Source of the DNA: Streptantibioticus silvisoli | Lineage (GTDB): Bacteria > Actinomycetota > Actinomycetes > Streptomycetales > Streptomycetaceae | Direction of reading: 5' to 3' | Assembly: GCF_027947535.2 (NCBI RefSeq) | Contig: NZ_JAAGKO020000029.1 | Location: forward strand, 1-64,000 | Length of the DNA: 64,000 nt | In this document: piece by piece, positions 25,025-33,046 of the stretch | Layout of the letters: every line of letters begins with the position of its first letter | How positions within the stretch are numbered: the stretch's first letter is position 1 | Program-made: the position numbers and the translations under genes | Notes under the pieces: model-generated | Told to the model about the DNA's origin: nothing | The model's input: only the letters and a program-made list of their open reading frames with translations | The model's database searches: none

Positions 25025-25615
25025 TCAGACGTGCTGACCCGGGTGAATCCGGTGCCGGCGGCGCAGCAGAAAGCCGTCGACGAGGAAGAAGAGGCCGCCG
25101 AGAAAGGCGTAGCCGCTCAACATGCTGAGCTGTGCGTGATGGGAGCCGGCCATGACGTTGAAGGTGATACCGACAACGGTGGAGAGCCCACCACTGATCA
25201 ACGAGGCCCACTGTGTGCCGAGTTGGCGACGCCGACGGAGCGCGACGATCAGCTGCATCAGACCGGAGACCGTGGCCCAGGCGCCGAAGACGCGCAGCAC
25301 CGACGCGGTGTTCTGGGCGCTGGCGACAGCGAGGCCGATCAGGGCGACGGTGCTGATGGCGGCGTTGACCCACTGCATCGTCGCGGGTCCGGTCGTCCGG
25401 TGCGTGGAGGCGTCATACGCGGAGGAGATGACGTCGATCGCCGGGTAGACGATGAGCAACGTGACGGTCGCGGCGGTCAGTTGATCGCCGGAGGCGGTGA
25501 ACGCGGCGGCCCAGACGAGGGCGAACGCGCCGCGGACGAAGTACAGCGGCCACAAGGCCCGCTGAGCCCGGCTCGGCGAGTTGAAGGCGGACGGAGCTTG
25601 ATCGACTGTTGACAC
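25025..25615 (-). CDS. DUF308-like integral membrane protein
   Basis: A 196-residue protein with about six transmembrane helices (LWPLYFVRGAFALVWAAAF, TAATVTLLIVYPAIDVI, AAISTVALIGLAVASA, ASLISGGLSTVVGITFNV, LSGYAFLGGLFFLVDGFLL) and a basic C-terminus (RRRHRIHPGQHV), the pattern of HdeD/DUF308 proteins. The start is GTG at 25615 with AAGGAG 7-8 bases upstream. An orphan ribosome-binding site and operator lie 530-600 bp upstream and could drive it through a long leader. Confidence 0.82.
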   Translation of the reverse strand: MSTVDQAPSAFNSPSRAQRALWPLYFVRGAFALVWAAAFTASGDQLTAATVTLLIVYPAIDVISSAYDASTHRTTGPATMQWVNAAISTVALIGLAVASAQNTASVLRVFGAWATVSGLMQLIVALRRRRQLGTQWASLISGGLSTVVGITFNVMAGSHHAQLSMLSGYAFLGGLFFLVDGFLLRRRHRIHPGQHV

Positions 25616-25833
25616 GTGACACTCCTTGGCGCTCCGCGACCTGAGCCCGAGCGGGTGGATGACTTTCCGCACTTCGACATGTTCTGCTGTGGCGATGTCC
25701 GCTCGAGCGGCATCCCCGGCGAGTCCGGACATGCCGCCTGAACCGCGCTGATGGCATTCGGCAGGCGCCGCGTTCGGTGAAGGCGGGACCGCGACCGAGG
25801 TCGTTGCCCACGCCGCCCGTGTGCCCGGTGACC

Positions 25834-26142
25834 TCACCCGATCGCCGTCACCGGCGACCTCGCCGTCGTTGCCCCGGTCCGCCGGGCGCCGGGAGGACTT
25901 GACGGCTGACCGGGGTCCGAGGAGTCGACCGGCTGCGGCACTCGGCCACCGGAATGGTCCCCGTACCGGGAGGCGAGTCGGACTTCCCGCACGGGTGAGC
26001 GAGTTGGACTTCTTCCTCCGCCGGGTACTGATCCCGGCCGCCTGATTTCTCGACGGCCGATGAGGTTCGCGCCGCCGCGCGACGGTCGGACTTCCGCACC
26101 TCTCACGCCGCGACCAATTGCCGCGCGGCGTGACACGGTCAT
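25834..26142 (-). CDS. Possible or degenerate ORF behind operator site B
   Basis: ATG at 26142 has a strong Shine-Dalgarno (GGGAGGA, 8 bases away) and sits 48 bp from operator B, the same layout as the P450 start. The 102-codon frame (MTVSRRAAIGRGVRG...) is arginine-rich and has no recognisable family, so it is either a decayed gene or a leader to the DUF308-like gene. An inverted repeat (arms TCACGCCGCG 26103-26112 and CGCGGCGTGA 26124-26133) lies directly after the start codon. Confidence 0.35.
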   Translation of the reverse strand: MTVSRRAAIGRGVRGAEVRPSRGGANLIGRREIRRPGSVPGGGRSPTRSPVREVRLASRYGDHSGGRVPQPVDSSDPGQPSSPPGARRTGATTARSPVTAIG

Positions 26143-26189
26143 TCGGATTCCTCCCAGCTCAAGACGGGTGAGGCGGTCAGCGTAGCACT

Positions 26190-26212
26190 AAAAACACCAC
26201 TGCGGTGGTTTT
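26190..26212. promoter_or_regulatory. Operator site B of the shared TetR-type dyad
   Basis: AAAAACAC-N7-GTGGTTTT, 48 bp upstream of the ATG at 26142 on the minus strand. A -10-like TACGCT follows. Same alignment as sites A and C. Confidence 0.75.
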
Positions 26213-26408
26213 AATAGGGCGTGCTTGAGCGTTCGCGCGCGCCGGGGCCCGGTGGCCCGTGGCGCCGGTCGGCCGGTGGGTGTTGCCGCCCGGTCGAACT
26301 CGCGCGTGCTGATGGCTGTCGCGCGCGGTCCCGTCGAACGGCTGTCGCGGGTGCCCTCGTCGAACCCGGAGCGGTGTCGAAGGGGCTCCGCCCTTGCCAT
26401 CCAGGATG

Positions 26409-26433
26409 ATGGTGCTAGATTCATTAGCATCAT
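26409..26433. promoter_or_regulatory. GntR (YtrA-type) operator overlapping the start codon
   Basis: Dyad ATGNTGCTA-N7-TAGCANCAT; the right arm ends inside the ATG of the GntR gene at 26432. Placement over the start implies tight autorepression, and probably a leaderless or very short-leader transcript. Confidence 0.65.
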
Positions 26434-26791
26434 GTTGTGGAAAGTGGATCCGGCGGCGCGCGAGCCGCTGGTCGAGCAGATCGCCTCATCGGTCCGTCTC
26501 GCCCTCGTCCGGGGGCAGTTGGCGGCCGGTGAACGGCTGCCGTCGGCCCGGGAGTTGGCAGAGGTGCTCGATGTCAACGCCAACACCGTGCTGGCCGCCT
26601 ACCGGGTCCTGCGCGAGGAGGAGATCGTGGAGTTCCGTCGAGGACGCGGAGTGCGGGTGGGCCCGGCGGTCGACGCGCCCGCCATCGCCCGTAGCGCTGT
26701 CGTCGAAGCGGCTCGCACGTATCTCGCCGAGGGGCTGCGCCACGGCTGGGGCGTGGACGAACTGACGGATCTGTTGCGGGAGTTGGGATGA
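26432..26791 (+). CDS. GntR family regulator, YtrA subfamily
   Basis: A 119-residue regulator. The winged-helix domain is at residues 5-75 (PAAREPLVEQIASSVRLALV, GERLPSARELAEVLDVNANT, VLAAYRVLREEEIVEFRRGR, GVRVG). The C-terminal helix pair (ARTYLAEGLRHGWGVDELTD) is too short for a ligand domain, which defines the YtrA subfamily, usually linked to membrane-protein or ABC genes. First gene of a three-gene operon, overlapping the next by 4 bases (ATGA). Confidence 0.9.
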   Translation: MLWKVDPAAREPLVEQIASSVRLALVRGQLAAGERLPSARELAEVLDVNANTVLAAYRVLREEEIVEFRRGRGVRVGPAVDAPAIARSAVVEAARTYLAEGLRHGWGVDELTDLLRELG

Positions 26792-27228
26792 CGACGGCTT
26801 ACACGAGCACCGTCGTCGCCCGCGGTCACGTCGTGGTGGGCGTCGCGCTGGGCGTCGTCGCGGCGCTGCTGATCCGGCCCTGGCCGGTCGCGGTCCCCGT
26901 CGCCCTCGTGCTGGTCGCCACCGGTGTGTACCTGGGCACCGTCCGGCTGGCCCTCGGCGCCGACGGGCTGCGCGTCGCGCAGGGCCCCTGGGGCAGGTCC
27001 CGGACGATTCCCCGGTGGGCCGTGGCGTCCGTGTCGTGCACCACCCTCACCACCGCCCAGGCGTTCGGCCTCGGCCTGCCCTGGAACCGGCGTGCCAGCC
27101 GCCTGACCCCCCGCCGCGGCCCGGCACTCGTCGTCGAGCTGACCGACGGCGAGGTCCTGCGCATCACCACCCCCGATCCCGGCGCCGCCGCATCCCTGGC
27201 GGCCGCGAACCGAAAGGACGACCGATGA
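26788..27228 (+). CDS. Small membrane protein of the GntR operon
   Basis: A 146-residue protein with two transmembrane helices near the N-terminus (VVGVALGVVAALLI, PVAVPVALVLVATGVYLGTV) and a cytosolic beta-rich PH-like segment (ALGADGLRVAQGPWGRSRTI, ALVVELTDGEVLRITTPDP). It overlaps GntR by ATGA and is itself overlapped by the next gene, so the three are co-translated. Function unknown. Confidence 0.8.
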   Translation: MTTAYTSTVVARGHVVVGVALGVVAALLIRPWPVAVPVALVLVATGVYLGTVRLALGADGLRVAQGPWGRSRTIPRWAVASVSCTTLTTAQAFGLGLPWNRRASRLTPRRGPALVVELTDGEVLRITTPDPGAAASLAAANRKDDR

Positions 27229-27356
27229 CCGATCAACGACCCTGGTTCGGACCCAAGCGCGTGGGCTGGGGCCTGCGCCCGCAGACCTGGCAAGGATGGA
27301 CGCTGACGGCCGTGATCATCGTGGTGGTGGTCGCCGTCGGACTGCTGGTGCGCTGA
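27225..27356 (+). CDS. 43-residue single-pass membrane protein
   Basis: Short gene: MTDQRPWFGPKRVGWGLRP, QTWQGWTLTAVIIVVVVAV, GLLVR. One transmembrane helix with an aromatic N-terminal head. AAAGGA 7 bases before the ATG and ATGA overlap with the preceding gene support translation. It is a likely partner of the membrane protein encoded just before it. Confidence 0.75.
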   Translation: MTDQRPWFGPKRVGWGLRPQTWQGWTLTAVIIVVVVAVGLLVR

Positions 27357-27876
27357 CCGCGTCCGTGGCTGCGTCCGTGGCCGCGTCGCGACTGCTGTCG
27401 TCCGCCGGGCTCGCCGCCAACTCACCGGCAGCGCCAACCGCAATGCGTACGGCGGGTGTTGTCGTCGGTGCCGAGTCGCGGCGAACTCCGGATGCTGCTC
27501 GGTTCCCCCAGCCTCGTCGGGGCTGCCGTTTCCCGGCGTGAATCGGGGTGTGAACCCGGGCACCCGCGCTGTCGTTCGTCGCGACATCGCGGCGGAGGAA
27601 GTGCCGGCCCGACCGCCGCTGCGCCGAGCGCGTCGCCACAGCCGGCCCCCGTCCCTCCGCCAGGTGGAGGGACGGGGGCCGGTTCAGGCGCCGTTCTGGC
27701 CGGTACGGTCCCGTGCCGCCGGGATCGTGGACCCGGCGTGCCACGCGTCGCCCCGGGGCGCGAAGTCGCCGTCCGGGCAGGCGAGTTCGGCTCGCCCGAT
27801 CGAGCGGGCGCCCGGCCGGTGAGTTCACCGGTGGGGCGGACGCACGGCGAGTTCACCGGTGCGGCGGCCGAGTGGG
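27357..27876. other. Intergenic region with a terminator
   Basis: About 520 bases between two convergent transcription units. It holds the perfect hairpin at 27642-27682 and otherwise no coding signature. Confidence 0.6.
27642..27682. terminator. Perfect 17-bp hairpin, bidirectional terminator
   Basis: Arms CCGGCCCCCGTCCCTCC and GGAGGGACGGGGGCCGG around a 7-base loop. It sits between the convergent GntR operon and the SRPBCC gene. Confidence 0.85.
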
Positions 27877-28350
27877 TCAGTGCGCGTAGCGCTGCTGGAG
27901 CCGGGTCAGGGTGGCCTCGATGCCGGTGGCGTTCTTGCGGCCGTAGCTCAGCAGTTTGAACATCGTGGCCGGGACCGCCTTGGCGGAACGCGCGTCCCAG
28001 GTCTCGGTGATCCGGGTGGTGCCGGCGGACAGGGCGGTGAACTCCCAGCGCCACACGTGCTGGGCGGGGTGGCGCCATTCCAGGAGCGTGCCGTCCTCGA
28101 AGCCGGTGACCTCGCTGGTGATCCGGTAGGGCAGGCCGAACTGCTTCATGCCGACGGAGAACTTCGCTCCCGCCGACAGCCGGTCCGGGCCGGAGACGGT
28201 GGCCTGGACGGTGCCCGAGCCGTCCAGTTCGTGGTGCCGGCGGGGGTCGGCGAGCAGGGCGAACAGCTCGCCGGCGGGGGCGTCGACCTCGACCGAGCGG
28301 CTCACCAGCAGCGGGGCGGACTCGACGACGGTGACGCCGGTGGCGGCCAT
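27877..28350 (-). CDS. SRPBCC family protein (polyketide cyclase/dehydrase-like)
   Basis: A 157-residue START/Bet v1-fold protein. ARSVEVDAPAGELFALLADP-type N-terminus (here SRSVEVDAPAGELFALLADP), GAKFSVGMKQFGLPYRITSE, LLEWRHPAQHVWRWEFTAL and TRITETWDARSAKAVPATMF match the polyketide_cyc2 pattern. ATG 28350 is chosen over 28410. Ligand unknown; single gene. Confidence 0.87.
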   Translation of the reverse strand: MAATGVTVVESAPLLVSRSVEVDAPAGELFALLADPRRHHELDGSGTVQATVSGPDRLSAGAKFSVGMKQFGLPYRITSEVTGFEDGTLLEWRHPAQHVWRWEFTALSAGTTRITETWDARSAKAVPATMFKLLSYGRKNATGIEATLTRLQQRYAH

Positions 28351-28583
28351 CACCGGGTTCCGGCGGCGGTACGGACGGTCGCGGAGTACTTCATGGGATG
28401 CGCTCCTCACAGCGGGATGCGGTGCCGGGCCGTGAGCGGGCGGCCGCAGGTGCCGTCCGTGTCATGATCGCCGGTATCAACAGGGCGCCCCCACCCTGGC
28501 AACACACCGACCGCTTGTCGAGTTCGCGGCGCAATACCGCGGCTCCGACGAGGAGTTCGGCACCGGAGGAAGCGGTTTCGCCG

Positions 28584-28739
28584 GTTGGGGTGAACGCTGG
28601 CGGGGTGCGTGCACTGTCTGCGGTTGAGGTGAAGGTCGGCGGGGTGTGACCACGGTCTGCGGTCACGGTGAACGTTGATGGGGTCCGTCCGCCGTCTCCG
28701 GTCAACGTGAGCGCTGGCAGAGCCCGTTCACCGTCTCCG
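28584..28739. repeat. Four 39-bp tandem repeats
   Basis: Copies at 28584, 28623, 28662 and 28701. The unit alternates GGTGAACG and TGTCTGCG/CGTCTCCG blocks. At 13 codons per unit the plus frame reads VxVNxGGVRxxSP-like repeats but is broken by a stop in copy 2, so it is probably non-coding now. Confidence 0.85.
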
Positions 28740-28911
28740 GGTGAACATCGGCCGCGGGGAGGTAGGGACAGGGGTTGCGGGCGGCCGGTCCCGGGCCGGC
28801 GTCGTCGCGTTTCCGCACGCGGCGATCAGCGTCGGCGTCCCGCGCCGATCAGCACCGCTGTCCCGCCGGGTTGGCACGGCGTTTACGTCGGTCGGCCGGC
28901 CGCACCGTCGT
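28740..28911. other. Intergenic, nothing recognised
   Basis: Between the 39-bp repeats and the 3' end of the FAD monooxygenase. No coding signature was seen; the whole 28351-28911 gap holds only the repeat block. Confidence 0.5.
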
Positions 28912-30027
28912 TCACCTGGTCCGTGCCTGGTCCGGGCGGGGAGCTCCGGCCAGCATCCAGTGACTGAACGCCGCGTAGTGCTCGGCGTACTGCGGTGCGG
29001 TGGCCGCGTTCTCGACGGCGAGGGAGAAGTCCCGTACCGACGCGTAGCGAGGGGCGCGGTCCGCCTCGTACGCCTTCAGCGCTTGTCGCAGGTCGGGCTG
29101 CCCGCCCAGTTCCCGGGTGAGTACGCCGACGTCTTCGACGCCGAGCGTTCCCCCGGCGGCTATGTGGGGTGACAGCCCGTGTGCCGCGTCGCCGATGAGG
29201 ACCACGCGGTCGGACGTCCACCGGGGGAGGGGCGGGACCAGCATGACCCGGTTGTGCAGGATCGCCTCGTCGGGGGTCGCCTCGATCAGCTCCACCAGCG
29301 CGTCGTTCCACCCGTTGTCATTGAGGTGGGCGGCGCGTTCGAGGGCCTGTCGCTTCAGGCTGCCGGAAAGCGGCGAGCAGTCGAACTGGTTGACCATCCA
29401 CATGGTCATGCCGCCGTACGTCCGGACGTAGCCGCCGCGGCTGCGTCGGGAACCGACGGTCAGCACGCTTCCCCGTGCGGGCTCGTTCCGCGAGGGCACC
29501 GTCGCGCGCCAGGCGTGGTGACCGCGGTGTTCCTGTGCGGTGGACCCCGGCAGAAGCTGCTCACGGACCCGGGAGAAGACACCGTCGGCCCCGATGAGCA
29601 GGTCGGCGCGTTCGTGACTGCCGTCGGCGAACCGCACCGTGACCGCGTCGCCGTCCTCCTCGAAGCCGATCACCTTGCTGTCGTACCGGACGGTCGAGCC
29701 GCCGGCCGCTGCGGCCAGTAGCTCGTTGAGCTGAAGGCGGGGCACCAGCAGGAAGTCATGGTCCTCGTCGGTGGCACCCGGCGCACGGAAGCCGCGTCCC
29801 GAGGCGTCGTAGAACCAGGTCGAGACCCCGGTTCCCAGCGCGTCCACACGCTCACCGAGGCCGATGCCGGCGAACACCTCAAGTGCGTTGCGCCACAAGC
29901 CTATTGAAGCACCGGCCGCCCGGACCTGGGGAGCCTGCTCACAGACCACGACGTCCGCGCCCGCCCGGCGCAGTGCCGTCGCCGTCGTCAGACCGACGAT
30001 GCCTCCACCAGCGATGATCACGCGCAT
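28912..30027 (-). CDS. FAD-dependent aromatic monooxygenase (PHBH-like)
   Basis: A 371-residue class A flavoprotein monooxygenase. FAD-binding GGGIVGLTTATALRRAGADV at the N-terminus, ERADLLIGADGVFSRVREQL (the DG motif) near residue 150 and SDRVVLIGDAAHGLSPHIAA (the GD motif) near residue 275, in standard order. GGAGGT is 6-8 bases before the ATG at 30027. It lies 108 bp downstream of a LysR regulator in the same direction. Substrate unknown. Confidence 0.92.
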   Translation of the reverse strand: MRVIIAGGGIVGLTTATALRRAGADVVVCEQAPQVRAAGASIGLWRNALEVFAGIGLGERVDALGTGVSTWFYDASGRGFRAPGATDEDHDFLLVPRLQLNELLAAAAGGSTVRYDSKVIGFEEDGDAVTVRFADGSHERADLLIGADGVFSRVREQLLPGSTAQEHRGHHAWRATVPSRNEPARGSVLTVGSRRSRGGYVRTYGGMTMWMVNQFDCSPLSGSLKRQALERAAHLNDNGWNDALVELIEATPDEAILHNRVMLVPPLPRWTSDRVVLIGDAAHGLSPHIAAGGTLGVEDVGVLTRELGGQPDLRQALKAYEADRAPRYASVRDFSLAVENAATAPQYAEHYAAFSHWMLAGAPRPDQARTR

Positions 30028-30085
30028 TGCTCTACCTCCACGGATGTGATGGACCGGCATCCCAGACGTTAGGAGGAGGGAGACT

Positions 30086-30099
30086 TGCTTTCAAATGCA
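30086..30099. promoter_or_regulatory. Possible LysR box in front of the monooxygenase
   Basis: TGC-N8-GCA dyad 59 bp upstream of the monooxygenase start and 36 bp after the LysR stop. The adjacent TCAAATGCATAC is AT-rich in GC-rich context. Assignment is tentative. Confidence 0.4.
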
Positions 30100-30135
30100 T
30101 ACTCGCGATGTCTTCTATTACCCCGGTGCATGTGT

Positions 30136-31098
30136 CTACGCGTTCGGTTGCGGCGATCCACCGGTGTGGGTGAGTGGCTGGCCGGGACCGGGGGCCGTGA
30201 CCCCGGCGGTGCTGAGCGCGCCGCGCACGCGGGCCCGCAGCCAGCTGTGCGCCGCGTCACCGTCGTACCGCAGGTGCCAGCTCATGGCCAGGTCGACCGG
30301 CGGCAGCGTCAACGGCAGTGCCATGCTCCGCAGCCCGGCGGCGTCCAGGCCGGCGCGGGCGAGCACCTCGGGTACCGCGACCACGAGGTCGCTGCTCGCG
30401 ACCAGGCGGAAGGCGGCGGCCGTCGTCGGCACGGAGACCACGACCCGGCGATTCAGCCCCTCGGCCCGCAGGGCCTCGTCGAGCGGGTCGTGCAGCCGTC
30501 CGCGGCGCGAGACCGTCACGTGCTCGTACGCCGCGTAGCTCCGCGACGTCAGCGTCCTGGCCGGGTGCCCGGTGCGGACCACCGCGAGGAGCGTCCCCCC
30601 GCCGACGATCTCCGAGCGCAGGTCCGGCTGCCGGGGCAGGCCGGCCGCGATCTCCAGGTCCACCCGCCCGCGCCGCAGGTCGTCGTCATCGACCGCCGAC
30701 TCCGCGAGGAAACGCAGCCGCACGCCCGGTGCCGCGGCCCGCACGGCCGCCACGATCGCCGGACCCGCCGCGTGCGTGAGGGCGTCGTGGCAACGCAGGG
30801 TGAACGTCCGGTCCAGCGAGGTCGGATCGACCTCGCCCGTGGGACCGAGGAGGGCCCGGGCCTGCTCGACGAGCGCGTGCACCTGCTCCCGCACCGCCTC
30901 GGCGTACGGCGTCGGCAGCATCACCCGGCCGGACCGCACGAGGATCCGGTCCCCGGTCGCCCGGCGGATACGCCCGAGCGTGCGGCTCATCGCCGGCTGC
31001 GACAGGCGCAGGCGGTCCGCCGCTCCGCCGACGCTGCCTTCTTCCAGCAGAGCGTCAAGCCCGACAAGCAGGTTCAGGTCCAGGTTCACCGACGCCAT
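30136..31098 (-). CDS. LysR family transcriptional regulator
   Basis: A 320-residue LysR regulator. N-terminal HTH at residues 5-65 (LDLNLLVGLDALLEEGSVGG, AADRLRLSQPAMSRTLGRIR), then a periplasmic-binding-like effector domain (TFTLRCHDALTHAAGPAIVA; DLEIAAGLPRQPDLRSE; VPTTAAAFRLVASSDLVVAV). The type resembles NodD/LinR-like regulators with a NLDLNLL start. The ATG at 31098 gives the standard N-terminus. Upstream and co-directional with the FAD monooxygenase. Confidence 0.92.
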   Translation of the reverse strand: MASVNLDLNLLVGLDALLEEGSVGGAADRLRLSQPAMSRTLGRIRRATGDRILVRSGRVMLPTPYAEAVREQVHALVEQARALLGPTGEVDPTSLDRTFTLRCHDALTHAAGPAIVAAVRAAAPGVRLRFLAESAVDDDDLRRGRVDLEIAAGLPRQPDLRSEIVGGGTLLAVVRTGHPARTLTSRSYAAYEHVTVSRRGRLHDPLDEALRAEGLNRRVVVSVPTTAAAFRLVASSDLVVAVPEVLARAGLDAAGLRSMALPLTLPPVDLAMSWHLRYDGDAAHSWLRARVRGALSTAGVTAPGPGQPLTHTGGSPQPNA

Positions 31099-31333
31099 GG
31101 TAGAGATCGGGCCCGGGTGCTGTTCCTGCCGTGAGGCGGTACGACCCGCGTGGCGGAGAGTCCTGGGCGCTCGCCGGAGGTCCTGACGGGGGCGGGGCGG
31201 GGCGGCCCGATGTCGGAGCGGGACTGGGTGTTGGAGCGGGGTGCGGTGTCGGAGTGGGGGTGGTCGGGGCCCGGCGTCGGGGGCGGAGCTTGAACTGTTC
31301 GATGGGGGGTGAGGATTTTCTGCTGATGCCAAC

Positions 31334-31373
31334 GGGTGGGCCCCGGAGGCGCATTCGCCTCCGGGGCCCACCC
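31334..31373. terminator. 18-bp perfect hairpin terminator
   Basis: Arms GGGTGGGCCCCGGAGGCG and its exact complement around loop CATT, 37 bases past the stop of the transglycosylase gene (minus strand). Confidence 0.88.
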
Positions 31374-31409
31374 GGGTGTTCTGCTATGTGGTTGTGGTGA
31401 ATTCCGCGA

Positions 31410-32048
31410 TCAGTACGCGGAGTCCACGTTGTCCATCGAGCCGTAACGGTGTTCGGCGTAGTTGCAGGCGGCGACGATGTTGGCGACCGGGTCGTAGATG
31501 TTCTTCGAGGTGCCCGCGACGTGGTAGGTCGCGAAGGTCGGGGGGATGACCTGGAGCAGACCCTTGGACGGAACGCCGTTCTGCGCGTTGATGTCCCAGT
31601 TGTTGATCGCGTGCGGGTTGCCGCTGGATTCACGCAGGGCGTTCCGCTTGATTCCTTCGAAGCTGCCGGCGATGTGGTGCTTGTGCATGATCGCCAGCGC
31701 CTGGTGTATCCAGCCGTCCAGGTTGTTCTGGGCCGGCATCGTCTTGGCGGCGGTCTTGAACGCGATCGACTTGTCCGCGCCGTGCCCGCCGGCGGTGTGG
31801 GCGGCCTTCTTGGCGCTGCCGCCCTTGAGGACGGCGCTGTGGGCCTGCTGGGAGGCGGTCCGGGTCGTTGCGACTGCGGAGTGGGGCGCGGGGGCGGCCT
31901 GCGCCACACCCGGAGCCACCGCGCCGGCCAGAACGGAGGCTCCCACGACGGCCATGACGCTGGCGGAGAGCTTCTGCTTCCGGGTCATACGGGCGGTCTG
32001 GTTGCGAACGGTTCGGGCGGTGCGGTTGAAAGCGGCGGGAATGGGCAT
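31410..32048 (-). CDS. Secreted transglycosylase-SLT-domain protein
   Basis: A 212-residue exported wall hydrolase. A long basic N-region leads into KLSASVMAVVGASVLAGAV, with cleavage after AQA. A low-complexity linker with KKAAHTAGGH follows. The C-terminal SLT domain reads FEGIKRNALRESSGNPHAIN (catalytic Glu in RESSGNP), PSKGLLQVIPPTFATYHVAG and NIVAACNYAEHRYGS. This is the common Streptomyces secreted lysozyme-like protein, expected to cleave peptidoglycan glycan strands during growth or germination. ATG 32048 is chosen. A strong hairpin terminates it. Confidence 0.92.
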   Translation of the reverse strand: MPIPAAFNRTARTVRNQTARMTRKQKLSASVMAVVGASVLAGAVAPGVAQAAPAPHSAVATTRTASQQAHSAVLKGGSAKKAAHTAGGHGADKSIAFKTAAKTMPAQNNLDGWIHQALAIMHKHHIAGSFEGIKRNALRESSGNPHAINNWDINAQNGVPSKGLLQVIPPTFATYHVAGTSKNIYDPVANIVAACNYAEHRYGSMDNVDSAY

Positions 32049-32650
32049 GAGGTCTCGTGTCCTATCCGGTCGGGTCGCAGGGGCCAATTGGCTATTCGCT
32101 GTGTTGCAGCACAGTTCCCTGCGGCTCGGCCATTCTTAGCGACCCGAAAAGCGCGAAGCAATTGTGTGACGTACGACCTCGGGTAGTTGGCGGCCTCGGT
32201 TTCTCCGGCGCTGCGGCACGTTTGCGCGATCGTTACGGCCTTTACATGGTCTTCACGTCGGGACATTGGGTACTAGATGCCTTCGTGTGTGACGTGGATC
32301 CTGTTGTCGGCGTCACTTGGGGCGGGGTTCCAGATGGCCCAGGGTGAGTGCCCGGATACCGATGCGTGGCGATTTTCCATGGCGTTGCGAGCGAATGCGG
32401 GTGTGCGGCGGGGCGTATCTCCACCGCGAGTTATCGAACGTTCCGTACGCGTGACGGCGGGCCGCGATCCGGGGTGGCTGAGGGGCTGAACGGCTCCGTC
32501 GAACGGTCCGGAGGACGGGTGTGGCTCCGTCGAACCGTCGGAGGGCGGGCGCCGGACTCCGTGGCCCGGCCGGCAAGGCGCCGCGCAGCTCTGGGGGCGG
32601 CAGTGCTGCCCTGGCTCGGTTCGTGCCGTGAGCGAGGCTGCGGGGGCTCG
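32049..32650. other. Intergenic region upstream of the transglycosylase
   Basis: About 600 bases. Nearest the gene the minus strand holds a small CTGTG-CTGCAA-CACAG hairpin and a GGGTCGCTAAG stretch. I looked for a c-di-AMP (ydaO) riboswitch and could not fit its conserved blocks. The right half contains no supportable gene up to the integrase remnant. Confidence 0.5.
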
Positions 32651-33004
32651 ATGGTCCCGGCCGGGGCGAAGCGGCTGGCGGTGCCGGACTCCGAGACCCC
32701 GGCCCGCTCGAAGATGGCGGCCGACCGGCTGATCGCGCGCAGAGAGGTGTACCTGCGGGAGAAGACGCTGTGGCGGATGCTCTACGAGACCGCCGGGCGG
32801 TCCGAGGAGATTATGGGCGTCGGCATCGAGGAGCTGGACTTCGCCGGGCGTCGTGGCCCGGTCTAGGCCAAGGGCGCCCGGACCAAGGCCCGGTCTGAGT
32901 TCGAGCCTGGTGACGTATGGGACATGCGCCCGCCGCCGGGGCCCTCCCCGGGGGCGATCTCCGAGCTGGCCAGCCTGCTCGCCCCCGGCGACGCCCGCCG
33001 TTGA
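32651..33004 (+). pseudogene. Tyrosine recombinase/integrase remnant with internal stop and deletion
   Basis: One frame throughout. [20 protein letters not shown] and [20 protein letters not shown], then GIEELDF, is the core-binding to box-I segment of a tyrosine integrase (Arg of GRSEEI). A TAG at 32864 interrupts it. After the stop the frame continues AKGARTKARSEF and ends SPGAISELASLLAPGDARR, the typical C-terminus. The region that should hold the H-x-x-R box and the nucleophilic Tyr is missing, so the enzyme is dead. Confidence 0.78.
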
Positions 33005-33046
33005 CCGCCTGCGCAGGGCAGGGCTGGCCCGCGCGGACGGGGGCGC

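Noticed and set aside
32049..32250. Possible c-di-AMP (ydaO) riboswitch before the secreted transglycosylase
   Set aside because: Such genes often carry one and a TCGCTAAG stretch is present, but I could not fit the other conserved blocks (GGGGTGAAT-like, AGCTAAC-like).
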